Positions 47,702-60,512 of a DNA stretch of 64,000 bases are shown in pieces. The position numbers were made by a program, and so were the translations under genes. The notes below the pieces were generated by a model. The model was not told the DNA's origin. It was given only the letters and a program-made list of their open reading frames with translations, and ran no database searches. Origin of the DNA: Sparassis latifolia (lineage: Eukaryota; Basidiomycota; Agaricomycetes; Polyporales; Sparassidaceae); assembly GCA_018466975.1 (NCBI GenBank), contig CM031558.1:1302001-1366000 (forward strand), read 5' to 3'. Within the stretch, counting starts at the first letter, position 1; every line of letters begins with the position of its first letter.

Positions 47702-50541
47702 CGATGACGTCGCAAGCCCAGTAAGGCGATCGTCCTTCCATTTCTGGCTCCTCCTCCGACTCTTCCCGGCCCGCCCACAAACATTGGCCGACGATCGCCC
47801 CGCCGAGAACGTCGCCGACGAATCACCGGCCGTATCGCCCGTCCCATCGCTGGCCCGAGACTGCCTCTCCCGGCCCACCAATGCCGGTCCCCCTCCCCAC
47901 CTCCGCATTCGTACGGCGATCTGCGCGCGCTTGTAGCCACACGTCCTACGTTATCTCCCCTGCTTGCTCTCACTCGACATCATCACCCCGGGATTGCTAT
48001 CGGCCAAGTTATCCGTACGTACAACCCTCTACTGAACCTTTTTTCCTACTCCGCTGACGCAACCGCAAGTGCACCTGCTTCTCCACGTAAGCCTCATCCC
48101 TGGTCGCTGCTGCCCTCTCGCCCTGTCCAGTCCCCCGAGTTCTCTGTGCCCACTCGCACCTGATCGATGATCCCCCTTTCGCGTGAGCTTCACCGTTCAG
48201 TCTGGCCTTCCAGACGTGCTGCGAAGCCCATGCATAAAGGCTATCCATCCTTGGCAGCTTCTACCCCTCCCTGCTTCTCCATAATTGGCCCGCTTTCACT
48301 CTTGACAGTACTTACCCTCTTGTATGCCATCGTCTCGGAGCGTGCACCCTACACGCTGGCAGCGGCCCGTATGCGGATTTCTTCCATGGATGCGGCAGGG
48401 TCTGCTGAGAAGAGGGCCGCAGGCCGCAGGCTTCGCGTCTGACAACACTCCACAAGAAGAGAAGATAGAAGAGAGCACAGTGCCGGCGCCGTGCATGTGC
48501 AGTCGGCTGAAGATACCCCCGCCTTGGAGAGCACAGCTCGGGACATCCGAGTGATCGCTGCTCGACACATCGCAGACGGTGACGGGTCAAGACGGTTGCA
48601 CGCCACGAGGGCTACGACGTAAGGATCAAGCGATGCCGGAGGTGATCGTACGTACTGTGCTCTCAGAACCGTCTCAACACAGCTACGGAGAACGATTGCC
48701 ATTGATTGCGGACGATCGCGCAGAAAATTCTTCCTGCATGCTCTCATTTCCTCGTCGCTTTCTCCCCGCGCAGCCCGCCGGACGATGTCGACACGCTGGG
48801 TGGTATTGGGTAGGCAGAGAGGACGAGCTATCTCGACCGATATACCTCGGCCTTTCCTCCACTCTTGCCGCCTTTTGTCCACACCTCCGTCGCCCTGTGT
48901 CTCTCGCTTTACTTGGTTTTGTCAGAGTTTTGTCGCTAAATGTGTGCGAGTGCCTCGGCCTCCCAGCGCGCCGATATCGATTATGCTTACCTCTGTAGCA
49001 GCCTCTTGTCCGCGCTGATTACCATTTGTCTTCGATGCAGCAGCATCGAAGGCCGGATGGGAATCAGCGTGCATCTGAGGTTGCGCGATGCTTTGCTTTA
49101 TCGTAAATCGTCTGTAATATCTGGCTCTTTTACAACTTTTCCTGGCTGTCTAGCTCTGGTTACTGTTACATTCCGTGAGCGTTGTGATCAACATGATATC
49201 ATAATCCGTTTCGTTTGATTTCCCTCGGAACGATACCACAAGTCCGACATTACGCCGTGCCCAGTGATGAATCGTTTTATTTTATTTGGGTGGCGAGCAT
49301 TCTTTCTGTCGAGTTCCCGCGAGTATCTGCGGCATTCGTCCGCTTTCGTCGAGATGCGAGGGCACGTTCTATGTAAGACTGCGAATCGGTGATTCTTTTC
49401 TTTCGTGAGCATTCCCTCGGTTTGAGTTGGGAAACGTGCTGCCTCCTCCACACTGATCAAACGCAGAATCGCGAGATGACCCCCGTATTCGGCATGGAAC
49501 GGGGCGCAATGACAAGTTCCTCGAGGTGAGCCCATTTTCCCCGAGGATGGGCAGTGCTTGCAATGCACACTGTCCGGACCGTTACGTTTTCTTCGGGATA
49601 AGTACCTCGTTGCTTCCTGACAGCGGGGGAAGCTAACTCGCACCTTACATCTGGCAATTTTTCTTCAAAGTCTCGCCTTCTCACATGGTTCCTCTTCACC
49701 TCTGCAGTAAAGGAACCGTGAGTCTGATACAACGTTGCCATCTCTATTTCTGCCCGACTGAGTTCCTCTGCGAGCCTGTGGCTGACACTCGTGCCACCTT
49801 CTTTAGATGCTGTCAACAGTGCTCTTTCACACACGCTCGCTCACGGTCGACGGGCGACGCCATTTTTTGTTTTAGGCTGCTACTCTGGCGACTGTGACTG
49901 TCGCGCTTGACCTTGTGGGGAGACTGGCAACGTTTCTTCATCTGCATTTTCTGCGACGGCGGTGACAACTGCCACTTGCAGAAAATACACATTTTGGCAC
50001 TGAAGAGCCGATGTGGATACTTCGCGGAGGATCTAGACAGAGCAGATGACACACGAATGCGTATACACGCATAGCTAGAATGCGGGATTTGACAATAAAT
50101 CAGTGACGCCAAATACAGATTCACACACCATGTCCGGAGTATTAGTAGTACTATCCAAGAGGAAATACGTTATAATTCATGTTCACTGGACCGTGGTATG
50201 ACGCGAGCGCACACAACTCTGTTCAATTCTAACAAAGAAGAAATCGGTTCTCGGCGCGGGTCCGCTGATGACTCCAGAAACTCTCTGCAGAGCGTCGTAC
50301 CAGCGCAATGTGTCGGAGGCACGAATCATGACAAGTGGCAAGTTGATGCCTGTAGCCTGAGATAGGCACGTGACCGAGAAATGTGGGCGCTTGTTTCTTG
50401 CCACTTCGTTCTCTCTTACAAGTAAGATCTCTGTGGATAAATGGGGTTTCCAATTGGTCAGCTCGTGCTCTCCGAGTTCATCATTGCAGAACACCGGGAG
50501 AGGTTTCACCCTGCTGACATTCTCGACCAGCTTTTTGACCG
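47702..50541. other. Long intergenic region between TPS1 and NPR3
   Basis: About 2.8 kb holding both divergent promoters. A CCCCG-rich start region follows TPS1 upstream. A minus-strand frame at 49457-49834 (125 codons) includes SHRLAEELSRAEIEMATLYQ, a helical, heptad-like segment, and could be an exon of an unrecognised gene, but no flanking exons could be joined. A minus frame at 48349-48882 has no recognisable motif and unlikely composition. Confidence 0.35.
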
Positions 50542-53136
50542 ATGAGTGAAACACTGTTGGCGATAGTGTTCGTCACATCCTCAGCCAAGGGCTCCAGTCT
50601 CGTGTACCGCTGGCCCCCATCTCCCGAATCGCCACCTAGGCTTGCACGTCCTCGGCCCGTTCACGACGTGACGTGCGCTCAAGGGGATAATCCTTGGCGA
50701 GCCAGCAACGCCTCTGACGCTCCATCTGACGATGTTCCCGTTTGTGTTTGTCCAGACACCATATATTGCGGAGAGGACGAAGAGTACATCTGGAAGCGAC
50801 CCAATATCAACCGAGACCGGTCGTTATCTTTCTCGCATTCCCGCTCTGACCCTTCCTCCAGGAAGGCGTCGCCATCAAAGGAGGCGAACGACGGATATTC
50901 ACTGGATGTCTCTAAAGGTACCTCGCCCGATGATGGGTACGACAAGTTGCTTGGATACAATGCTGAGTTCCTTGCTGGGCTGCTATGCCCGCAGAGCTCT
51001 ATGTGCCATCAAAAATTCGAGTTGCTTGTAGATGATCTTGCGTTTATCGGCCATCCTGTCTGTGCCGAGCCTGATGGTGCATGGCGGTTCAAAGCCGACA
51101 AGGTGAAGATGGCCCCGCGAGGGAGAGTGTCGAAGAAGGGAGAATCACAGACGTCTTTGGAGAAGTCGCTTACGCCTGAAACGAACGAAGGGAGACGCCC
51201 GGTACCGGACACTGCTTGGCTTCAGACTTTCCACTTCGTTCTCATCCTAGATAGACCCGATCCTTCCTCCGCTGCATCTGGAAGTCTGTGGAAGTACTAT
51301 GACACCGTCTATGAACAAATTGCGTTCACCATAACTGCCATTCTCTATCAAGAACAGATCCTGCACAACTTTGTCGAAACAGAATGCGACACGCTTGGTG
51401 CTCTGAAGGATGATTTCATCACGAGAGGTCTGTTTTACGCTTCTAGTCCGTCGTCTTATATTACTGCGCGCTGAAGGATACTGTAGGAGAGACATTTTCA
51501 AATTACATGGCCGAGGCTCTCCAATGCTCATCTCTTGCGCCAGCAATGAAGACGCTATACGAAGCCATCAAGGAAGGCTCGATAGCCCGTGTGACGATCC
51601 ATGACATTCCGCTTGAGCTGCAGCTGCCTCCTTATCTCGACTCTCTTCTCCATGCTGACGACGACACCAGCCTGGATGATGTGGAACAGGAGGACGAGTA
51701 TAGCATACCGAACGCGTGGAGCCCCGACATGAGCTTTGCGCAGAGGTTGCCTGCCCTTACGCCATGGAAGAGTCTGCTCCTTGTCGATGACGACGACGAA
51801 CAGGCCTACGAGCTATACATGAGGCTGAGAGCACCGCAGCTCACGATGGAGGACAGAGAGGTTGCGGAACAGCTGATCAGATTTCTGGACTTAGCCTCAA
51901 TCACTCTTTCGTATGCTTTTTTGTTGCCATGGAGCTGGGTCGCCTTCAGTGATGCTAACTTACGCCTAGGCTGGCTGACATGGCAAGTTTACTGGACTGG
52001 GACCTTGAATCACAGGTATATTCCATTGTGCGTTGGCTCGTACACCACCGGAGGGCCAAGTTGGTGGACATCGTGCATCCGGGACTGAAGACGATCTTTG
52101 CGGTCCCGCAAAATTTCAGTGCTCCGTGAGTGAGCTACCTATGCTCAATACCTGTTCTTACCCCGGCGGAATGCGGTTCTTCTTCAGGTTGTCAAAACTC
52201 ACATCTGACTTCAGCAATACTTTCTCTCAAGCCAGTGTGCCCCCTCTCCCAAAACTGCTCTCGATGGTCTCAATGGCAGAACACCGTCAAGGCGCGAACC
52301 ACTTCTTCGCAACAATCGTGCGGTCGAAGAGTTTAATACCGCTGTACCATGACGTTGTGGTCTGGCTGCTCAAGCGGGACTTGCTATTGACGCTGCACCT
52401 ACGCATCCGCATCGTTGCGACGGAGGCGCTGAAGGAGCGCGTGCGGATGGAGTGGGAGCTCGCACGTGCACGGCGCGAGCGCGAGAAACTCGCGAAGGAA
52501 CGCGAGCCGCACGTCGAACAGGGCGAGCTCGCGAAGGTACCCGAGTCTAGCCCCGTCGCGAACTGGTTCTCCCTCTCACCAAGGAGTGCGCGCAGAGTGT
52601 CTCGGAGGCTGTCTGGGACGGCGTCTGCGAGCGCGAAGGAAGAGCAGAGCCGGTCCCTACGGCGCGAAGCTGCGCGTGAGGAGAAGAGAACCCGCGAGGA
52701 GGATGAGGACGAGTTTGTGTCGTCCGGGACAGAGGATCTTAAGTGGGAGGACTGGTTTCACGGAGAGGGGCGGAACCCGCATGCGTCGATGATTTATGAT
52801 CCTGCACGGGCGACGCCGTTGGAGCGGCGGTGGCTGGCAGCCATGTCAGATGGGAAGGATACGGATATCGCGCGGCGGTTCGAACAGTGGGTGCTTATTC
52901 TCTTTTAATAATGCAGGTTACTTACTGATGGTACGTGGTGTATATCGTAAGGATCAACCAATATTTCGACGGGAAATGCACGGATGACGAAATTCTGTTC
53001 AGAGCAGAGATCTCGAGGAAGCAGTTGCGAGAGGTACTGCATCATTATGAAGAATACGTGAGCATGTTACGGTCAATCTCAGTGCGATACTTTCCTGACA
53101 ACTCCACAGTTACAAACATTCCTACATCCTTCGTGA
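50542..53136 (+). CDS. NPR3: Nitrogen permease regulator 3, GATOR1/SEACIT subunit, 6 exons
   Basis: With Npr2 and Iml1/Depdc5, Npr3 forms the GAP complex that switches off TORC1 at the vacuole when amino acids are low. Exons: 50542-51427, 51487-51910, 51970-52125, 52188-52886, 52952-53057, 53110-53136; 765 aa; all introns GT-AG. The N-terminal longin-type domain begins MSETLLAIVFVTSSAKGSSL and YRWPPSP, is interrupted by a serine-rich insert, and resumes at GYNAEFLAGLLCPQSSMCHQ and LVDDLAFIGHPV. Mid-region FHFVLILDRP. The acidic/arginine-rich linker (about 550-650) is disordered. The C-terminal winged-helix part INQYFDGKCTDDEILFR ends QTFLHPS, as in other NPRL3 proteins. It is divergent from TPS1. 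Confidence 0.93.
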
Positions 53137-54974
53137 ATCACATGGTACATCTGACTACTTGGTATAGGGTGCTGGTGTGAAGTTTCCTCACAAAATGCGG
53201 TCAGCTGCTACTCGGAACAGAGAACAAAGCATCGTCGGATGACCGGTTGCAGGTTACTCCCCTGGAATCCTGTGTCTCCACCCTGGCAATTGCTCCGCCT
53301 TTGAGAAATCAGAGAATCCATTCCCGGAAGTGATCGTCTTCACCTCGTTAATCAGAACATGGAACCCACATATCTCCTTTAGCACCGTCCGCCACCGAAA
53401 GCAAACATGTCCGCCTCAGCTTCCTCTTGGACGTACCCCCACGGGTCATTCTTGCAACACGATGCTGCGGTTGGGTACGGCCCAGGTGAGGCGCAGGCCC
53501 GCGACACACATGAACGGGTAATGCTGTGCGATTGTGTCCCCCTGGATTTATAGATCCTGCGATGCAACGGCTGCATGAGACGCGAGAAGACCGGAGGTGG
53601 CGGATGCGGCCGTTACATTTTGAACAGGCGGTACGGCGGCTGGGGTGGTCTTCGTCTACAACTCTAACGGGAGATATTCGAGCTGTCGGCCGAGGGTATA
53701 GACGAGGGAGATCACACTGAAGGAACGCGTCTGATGCCATGCTGCGGTGCCAGCATTTACCGGGAATCGAAATGCGGTCTATTGGACACTCACTTCTGCA
53801 GCCGAGCGTAGCACGTTCCATATGGTGACGATGTTGCAGGTATAGATGAGATCACTCAGTTTCCGTTTCTGATCTTGACTGTCCGCTACCATGGGCTCCT
53901 GTTGTGCCTGTCTGCGACGAATTCCCCCGGTGTCGGGATTGAAGCGTGCTTGACATGGCCTTTGCACCCTTGGAAGACTTCAAGTGCTTCGTTGCAATTG
54001 TGCCACCCCCCGGACGAACGTGAAGTACGAGCGCTCGAGATGCTCGAGCTGCGCATTGATGTTCTGCATGAATACGACGTCAATGCCCACAACGGAATGG
54101 CTCTTCTTTACGGCACGACACGCCGGCCAACAGGACTGTGGTAGGGCGAACTCGTGCATACCCTACGGAGCGACGGTCACAGTGGTCCGATCGCCATCCT
54201 ACCCAAAGCGCGCATTGTGCATGTGCTGGCGAAGGCAGCACGCTCGTGTGGGACATCAACAAGCTCGAGCGCTGCGTAGACGGCAAGCGGATTGGCGAGG
54301 GGGTTCTCAATATCGATGAGACCTTGCACGACAATGATAACGACGAGACTGAGTGCTCTACGGGCAGCAAGCCGCACGCAAAGATCCAATTCGCAGCATC
54401 GGGGAATTTGCATCTTTCTGGTATGGGTCTTATGAGCGATTGTAAGTCATTACAAGGTATAACATATATAGAAGGTGTAGAAGGCTTGTAGTCACGAGTA
54501 TAATCACAGGTAAGACTATGCAGCCTTTGCCAATAACAATAAGCATTGCGAAAGGTCGGAGTTCTTCCAGGACTCAGGCAGGATGATAGCTCTTGTGTGT
54601 CCTGTAAGATCTTACATTTCACCACCAGGTGCGACAGCATCCATTCGAGTACAGCAAATCACAGTCATATCACTAGCCCCTGTACTCACCATCATATCGG
54701 ACATGAGATACCCAAGTCAACAAATATATTCAACTATACCAATGCCAACTGTTCCAAATATGCGCACATACACTGAATCACCCCAATCCATCGCAAAAAC
54801 TGCCAGACCACCAGTGCGACCAATGACCATTGAATATTCGTGCGCATATGCACTAGGGATACCCTGGCACCGGATTCGCTGAAAGCCATGATAGGTCGCG
54901 GCCAAATATGGGCGATGAAGGAGGAAATTGTTGCGCATGTCCGCAGACACTGTGAGTGACCATTAAAATCTGTG
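53137..54974. other. Region downstream of NPR3 with broken, unassigned coding traces
   Basis: Both strands carry medium-length frames (minus 53348-53821; plus 53875-54144 and 54138-54491) with protein-like local composition (for example plus WDINKLERCVDGKRIGEG, NIDETLHDNDNDETEC), but none can be joined into one gene and no family is recognised. Probably a decayed gene or several. From 54500 on the DNA is non-coding. Confidence 0.3.
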
Positions 54975-55104
54975 GAGAATGAGATCTGAATATGGTAGTC
55001 AAACACGGCATCCATCCCCTTCACACAACAACATGGGAGTACCCACGGAGCTTCTCAGCTCAAGGATGATGAATATAGGCACACAAATATCTCCCCATAC
55101 ATTG
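54975..55104 (+). repeat. Dispersed repeat, target of the copia insertion
   Basis: This 130-bp segment matches the reverse complement of about 60365-60500 (shared: CACACAACAAC, GGAGCTTCTCAGCTC, AGGCACACAAATATCTCCCC). Similarity stops exactly where the copia 5' LTR begins, whereas the other copy continues CATACAATGACACAG. Confidence 0.75.
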
Positions 55105-55343
55105 TGTTGGAAAGTAGCGCCCAAATTTCTGGAGCTCCAGAAATTGGGGAGCGCCCAAGGGCAGACAAGCCGAGGGCATGATTACAAAGAAAGACAAAGA
55201 AGGAAATTTGCTTATATAAAGTGGAGCATCTAGAACTGTATATATACAGAAATCTATTTTAGGACGCGAAATCACGCGCCCTGATGCATCTTGACCCGCC
55301 ATCACTACCTTCCTATTTGGGAACTAAGGCGTGATTTCTAACA
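55105..55343 (+). repeat. 5' LTR of the copia element
   Basis: 239 bp, TGTTGGAAAG...TTCTAACA, with a TATATAAAG box near 55215. Confidence 0.85.
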
Positions 55344-55441
55344 GGTTATGAGCCCCGGCTCTAGCCAATAAATACTCGGATAACAACAGCCCCTATTGTG
55401 GCTACAAAAATTGTTACCCCCTTACTAGTACAAGAACAAAT

Positions 55442-56090
55442 AATGTCGACCAGCGCTGATAATACGAGCAATAGCAATGCTTACCGGATCCCGCTCCTGA
55501 AGGAAGACAATTGGCTCCCGTGGAAGCGCCACGTCGAGGCCATCCTTAATGATAAGGGTCTCTAGGAGTATGTGACCAGAAAGACACCGAAGCCGCAGCC
55601 GAGTAATGACCCGGCCAATAGGGCAGCGAGAGAGGCAGAGATTAGCACCTGGGGAGAGAAGGACCTCAAGGCCCAGAACGTAATTGTGCTATCACTGGGA
55701 GATTCCCAGATGGTGCACATCGCTGGAGCCGAGACGGCATGGGCCATGTGGGAGCAGCTCTGCACAGTCAAGGAACAGCGTGGACAGCATGGAATTCTCA
55801 CGCTGTGCCGGCATTTTTACCAGATGCAAGCCAAGAAAGAAGACAATATCTCCAATCATATCACACAGTTGCGACAGATCCAGGAACAACTCCACCTAAT
55901 GGGGAAGGTTGCTTCTGACGAGGATTTCCGGCTCATTCTGGCTACCTCATTACCGGAGAGCTGGGACTCTTTCCTCAGCTCTTACTTTGGCGCCGTGGGC
56001 GGCAACATTGGCGCTGAAGGTGCTGACAATGTGCGCCCTCAGCTTACATCACAAGAATTGATTGCCATCATTCTTGATGAAAATAGGTGA
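55442..56090 (+). pseudogene. copia gag (UBN2-type capsid), interrupted by a stop
   Basis: The frame starts ATG at 55442-55444 (MSTSADNTSNSNAYRIPLL). It shows the retrotransposon capsid pattern (LKEDNWLPWKRHVEAIL), with a TAG at about 55563, then open to 56090: MVHIAGAETAWAMWEQL, ISNHITQLRQIQEQLHLMG, SLPESWDSFL. This is the UBN2-like gag of copia elements. Confidence 0.85.
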
Positions 56091-59000
56091 AGGCACGAGC
56101 GTGGCGAGCGCAGTCAACCCTCGGACCAAGCCATGGTTGCCAAAGGAAAGAAGCGCCCCTTCAGGGAATACAAAAAATGTTCGATCTGCAGAAAGCCGGG
56201 ACATCTTGGTAACGAGTGTCGGCACCGCGACAAGGTCAAATGTATGAATTGCGGAAAATTCGGGCATAAGGTCACAGATTGTTGGGCCAAAGGCAGCGGC
56301 AAAGCCGAACAGGGCCCGCCGATGAAGCGGCAAAAGACAGAACGTGCTTACGAAGCATGCGAGGTTGAACTGAAAGAGGATGAGGCAAAAATAGCCTACG
56401 ATAATGATAGCGACACTGTATCTCTCGGATCTGATGGTGAAATCGCTTTTTTCTATGAGTGGTTTGCCGACTCTGGGACAACTTCGCACATTACAAATCA
56501 TCATGAAGTCTTCGTGACCTATCAGGCGCTCGAATATCACGTGATCATGGGCATTGGACTGCAACCAATGCAGGCATTGGACCACGGTACGGTTGATGTT
56601 GAAAGTGAAGTAGGAGACCGAAAAGTGAAATTCCGTCTCCACGGTGTACTGTATGCACCGACAGCACCCAACAGCCTCCTCTCCATCACGCGTTTAGATG
56701 ACGCGGGAGGAAGAGTACTTATGGGAAATAGTCGCGCAATACTAATAGATAAAAATAAACACACCCTTGCTATAGGCAAGAAAAATGGACGACTATATTC
56801 ATTGAAATTGCGTCCAATAGTTTCGCAACCTGCGCGAACCTATACTGCTAAGGAATACGACCTGCATACCTGGGAAGAGTGTCACAAGATCTATGGCCAT
56901 ATCGGGAAACCAGCGCTTATGTGATTATATCGCGAAGGGCTTGTAGATGGCCTAGAAATCTCGCCAAGCCCAGATGAAATTAATTGCGAGGCATGCATTC
57001 AAGCAAAGGCGACGCGGAAGCCATTTCCCAAAGAGATGGATGAATGCAGCAAGGTACCCAGAGAATTAACACACACAGATGTGTGGGGACCTGCACAGAC
57101 AGCCACTCTACAAGGGTGGAAATATTTTATTACATTTACCGATGATTACAGTCGTCGAAGTACAGTACTATTTATGAGGCATAAAGATGAAGTAACTGAA
57201 AAGGTAAAGAATTATATTACCTATATCGAGCGCAAGTTTGGAAACAAACCCTTGCGACTCAGGCTCGACAACGGTCGAGAATACATGAACACCGAATTAA
57301 TTAACTGGTGTCAAATGAAAGGGATCGAGATGGGTCCGACTGCGCCGTACTCACCATCCCAGAATGGAGTCTCTGAGAGATTGAATCGCACACTGCTTGG
57401 ACTAGCGCACATGATGATCTATGCAAGAGATCTACCTCGTTATCTTTGGGCTGAAGCGATTGCTCACGCAGTCTATATTAAAAATAGATCGCCTACCCAG
57501 GCGTTAAATGGGGCAACTCCTGAAGAAAAATGGAATGGGATGAAACCAAATATCTCGTACCTACAAGAATTCGGTTCCCCCGTATGAGTCCTCATGGAGG
57601 ACGCAACACTATCAAAGCTAGCGCCCCATGCCAACAAGTATATTTTTGTTGGATACATGGACGGACCCAAAGCCATCAAATATTATGATGCACACATGCG
57701 CCAGATTAAAATCTCGCGTAATTTCCAATTTTCTTCGAATTTCCCAGACCATTTGCCCGGCAATGCGCCTCACGTGCCACAAGAGCAAATAGGATCTGAC
57801 GTACCTATCCTCACAGCACAGCGTGAGGGGGAGCAAAATATATTTCCGGGCACTTTACCTAGCAATGTGTCAGACATGCCGCATGCGGAAAGGAGATCTG
57901 AAGTCCCAAACCTCACAACGACCGCAGACGTGCAGCGCGAGGGGGAGTTAGGAACTTCCGCATCACAGTCACCTGCCAAAAATCCGCGAAAGCGCAGACT
58001 GGATGATGATCCTGATGAACGCGAGGAAAGCGAGACGGACGCACCAAGCCAGCCCAGACGAACCAAAAGAAAGACAGTTCAGCATGATTACCGTCTAATG
58101 CATGACCCAGAGGCAGACAAAGATCTGGATAATGATCTAGATAAATCAAATGCCGAATTAGTCTATATTGCGATGAGCACCCACAGAAATGTGGACGCGG
58201 ACGAGCCAAAGACGCTCAGTGATGCCAAGAGATTACTCGAGTGGCCTAAATGGGAACAGGCAGTCCAGACGGAACTCAATCAACTACAGGGTATGGAGAC
58301 TTGGGAGTTAGTGGAACCTCCCGAAGATCGAAAATCCATAGGAAATAAATGGGTTCTAGTCAAGAAAACAAACAAAGAGGGTGAAATAATTAAATACAAA
58401 GCCCGCCTGATTGCGAAGGGATATTCTCAAATCCCAGGCATGGACTATACCGAGACGTTCGTGCCCATAGTCCGCCTCGAAACCATTCGAGCTATCCTCA
58501 GGCTAGCCGCAATCTTAGATTGGGAGATCGGACAGATGGACGTGAAAGGTGCCTATCTTAACGGAACTCTCAAAGAAGAAGTGTACATGCAGCAACACAA
58601 AGGATACAGCGATGGAACATATCGTGTATGTAAATTAAAGAAAACCCTCTACGGGCTAAAGCAGTCTGGCCGAGAATGGAATATTATGCTGAACCGCAAG
58701 TTACTAGACGCGGGATTCAAGTGCCTATTCTCGGATCCATGTGCATACATTCAGATCAAAGGTGATAAGATAGAAATCGTCATCGTTTGGGTAGACGACC
58801 TATTAATATTCACCAATGATTGCGCACTAATGGACTAATTGAAAAGTGAACTCCGAAATATGTTCGAAGTTACCGACCTTGGCGAACCTCGGAAAATTGT
58901 GGGAATATAAATTAAGAGAGACCGTTCAAAGCAGATAATCAAAATCTCTCAGACAAAATATATTGAGTCTATCCTACACAAGAATGGGCTTACGAATGCC

Positions 59001-59789
59001 AACACGGTCGGGATGCCTCTCGATCCAAATACAGTGCTTGAAAAAGAAGAACTCAAAACTGATGATGAATGCGACTGAGACAACAGATATGCATCACTCC
59101 TTGGATCACTGATGTACACGGCAATTGCCACGAGACCAGACATTGCTCACGCTGTGCAACGGCTTAGCTCATTTACTGCCAATCCCGGCATGGCTCATTG
59201 AACTGCTGCTAAATGCGTCCTCCGCTATCTATCCGGAATGCGAGAACTTGGAATAATCTACGGGCCAATTGTAGATGTCAAGCCCGAAGATCAATCCATA
59301 TTTGTGAGCTACTCAGATGCAGACTATGCGAATGATATCCGAGATCGCAAATCAATCTCGGGATATTTATTTAAATTAGGAAATGGCACGATCATGTGGA
59401 GCTCAAAGAAGCAAACCACAGTCGTGTCATCTGCCACGGAAGCCGAATACATGGCATCCGCTGAAGCGGCAAAAGAAGCTGTGTGGCTCCGAACACTATT
59501 CAAAGAAATAGGTTTCGAGCAACAAGATCCTATGATTTTATTCGAGGATAATATGGCGGCAATCTCAATCGCACGTGATCCCCAATTCCACGCGAAATCA
59601 AAACATTTTGATGTAAAGCATCATTATGTGCACGAGAAATTGAGGGATAAATATATTGATATCCATTACTGTCCCACGGAGGACATGATAGTGGATATCT
59701 TAACAAAGTCACTCCCTAAGCCAAGGCACGAGAAGCTCACAAAGAAGCTCGGAATGCCCATCGGCTTGAGGGGGAGTGTTGGAAAGTAG
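56091..59789 (+). pseudogene. copia zinc knuckle-protease-integrase-RT-RNase H, multiply interrupted
   Basis: Two CCHC knuckles (CSICRKPGHLGNEC and CMNCGKFGHKVTDC), protease WFADSGTTSH, GAG-pre-integrase HTWEECHKIYGHIG, integrase core with D (HTDVWGP), D (LDNGREY) and E (SQNGVSERLNRT), RT with MDVKGAYLNG, YGLKQSGREW and the active box WVDDLLIF, then RNase H (YSDADYA, TEAEYMAS, FEDNMAA). In-frame stops lie near 56922, 57585, 58836, 58908, 59076 and 59200. Catalytic residues of protease, integrase and RT are kept, unlike in the neighbouring chromovirus. Confidence 0.9.
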
Positions 59790-59869
59790 CACCCAAATTT
59801 CTGGAGCTCCAGAAATTGGGGAGCGCCCAAGGGCAGACAAGCCGAGGGCATGATTACAAAGAAAGACAT
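59777..59869 (+). repeat. Truncated 3' LTR of the copia element
   Basis: Matches the first 93 bp of the 5' LTR (one or two differences) and then ends abruptly in unrelated sequence at ATCGGGGAATTC. A deletion has removed the rest of the LTR and the target site. Confidence 0.85.
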
Positions 59870-60364
59870 CGGGGAATTCGCCTGAATCTTGTTTGAGCTT
59901 GCAGCGCTGACAAGTGTGACCAAGTGTGATGCGAGTTTGTAACCGCGTGTAAGAGCTTACAATCGATGTGTCGTGCTAATACACAGCTTGTGGGTCTTCG
60001 TACAGAGCATGTGCACTGGCCATCACTGTTCCGTTTCGATCTCCGGAGCTAGTACTCTGTATCCTATACATCTTGTAACACCTTCCGGACTGCAGCCAAG
60101 CCTGATGTTCGGCTTGCAACATCATGTCAGACTCTCCTCAGCTTGACTCCTCTGGACAAGAGATAACCGATAATGTGATGTGCCGTGCCTTCCCCTTTGC
60201 CCTAGCTATCGTATGAGTTCCTACAGCTGGCCCTAAAGTGATCGGCATGTTGAACTTTCAGCACGTGCATCTTTCTTTGTATTGTCTCTCTTCTGCTCCA
60301 CCCACCACCTCTTGCATGAAGTGACGTGACTCCTGAGCTGTATCGTGCTCCGCAGACATGTTTG
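59870..60364. other. Intergenic sequence between the copia and gypsy elements
   Basis: About 500 bp with no gene. It does not resemble the continuation of the repeat that the copia element split at 55104, so the original right flank is gone. Confidence 0.4.
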
Positions 60365-60500
60365 TCTGTGTCATTGTATGGGGAGATATTTGTGTGCCTA
60401 CATTCTTGATCCTCGAGCTGAGAAGCTCCATGGGTACTGCCCACGTTGTTGTGTGCAGGGGATGGATGGTGTCCACACCATTTGACCATTATATTCACAC
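60365..60500 (-). repeat. Dispersed repeat, uninterrupted copy in inverse orientation
   Basis: Reverse-complement relative of 54975-55104. It shows the sequence as it is without a copia insertion, continuing through CATACAATGACACAGACAAA. Confidence 0.75.
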
Positions 60501-60512
60501 TCACACCTCATC

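Larger units (their letters stand above)
55105..59869 (+). mobile_element. Ty1/copia LTR retrotransposon, decayed, 3' LTR truncated
   Basis: 5' LTR 55105-55343, primer-binding-site-like GGTTATGAGCCC directly after it, gag, then protease-integrase-RT-RNase H (the copia order), a polypurine tract (TTGAGGGGGAG, 59766-59776) and the first 93 bp of a 3' LTR. The two LTR pieces are nearly identical over the shared part. At least seven in-frame stops and one gag/pol frame break make it non-functional. No target duplication can be tested because the 3' end is missing. Confidence 0.93.

Noticed and set aside
48349..48882. 177-codon minus-strand open frame as a gene
   Set aside because: No domain, no splice partners, arginine/serine-rich composition typical of a chance frame in GC-rich promoter DNA.
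53348..53821. 157-codon minus-strand frame as an intact gene
   Set aside because: Arg/Ser/His-rich reading without motif; other frames of the same stretch look equally protein-like, so it is at best a decayed gene.
55600..55801. Minus-strand frame over the copia gag
   Set aside because: Antisense shadow of gag.
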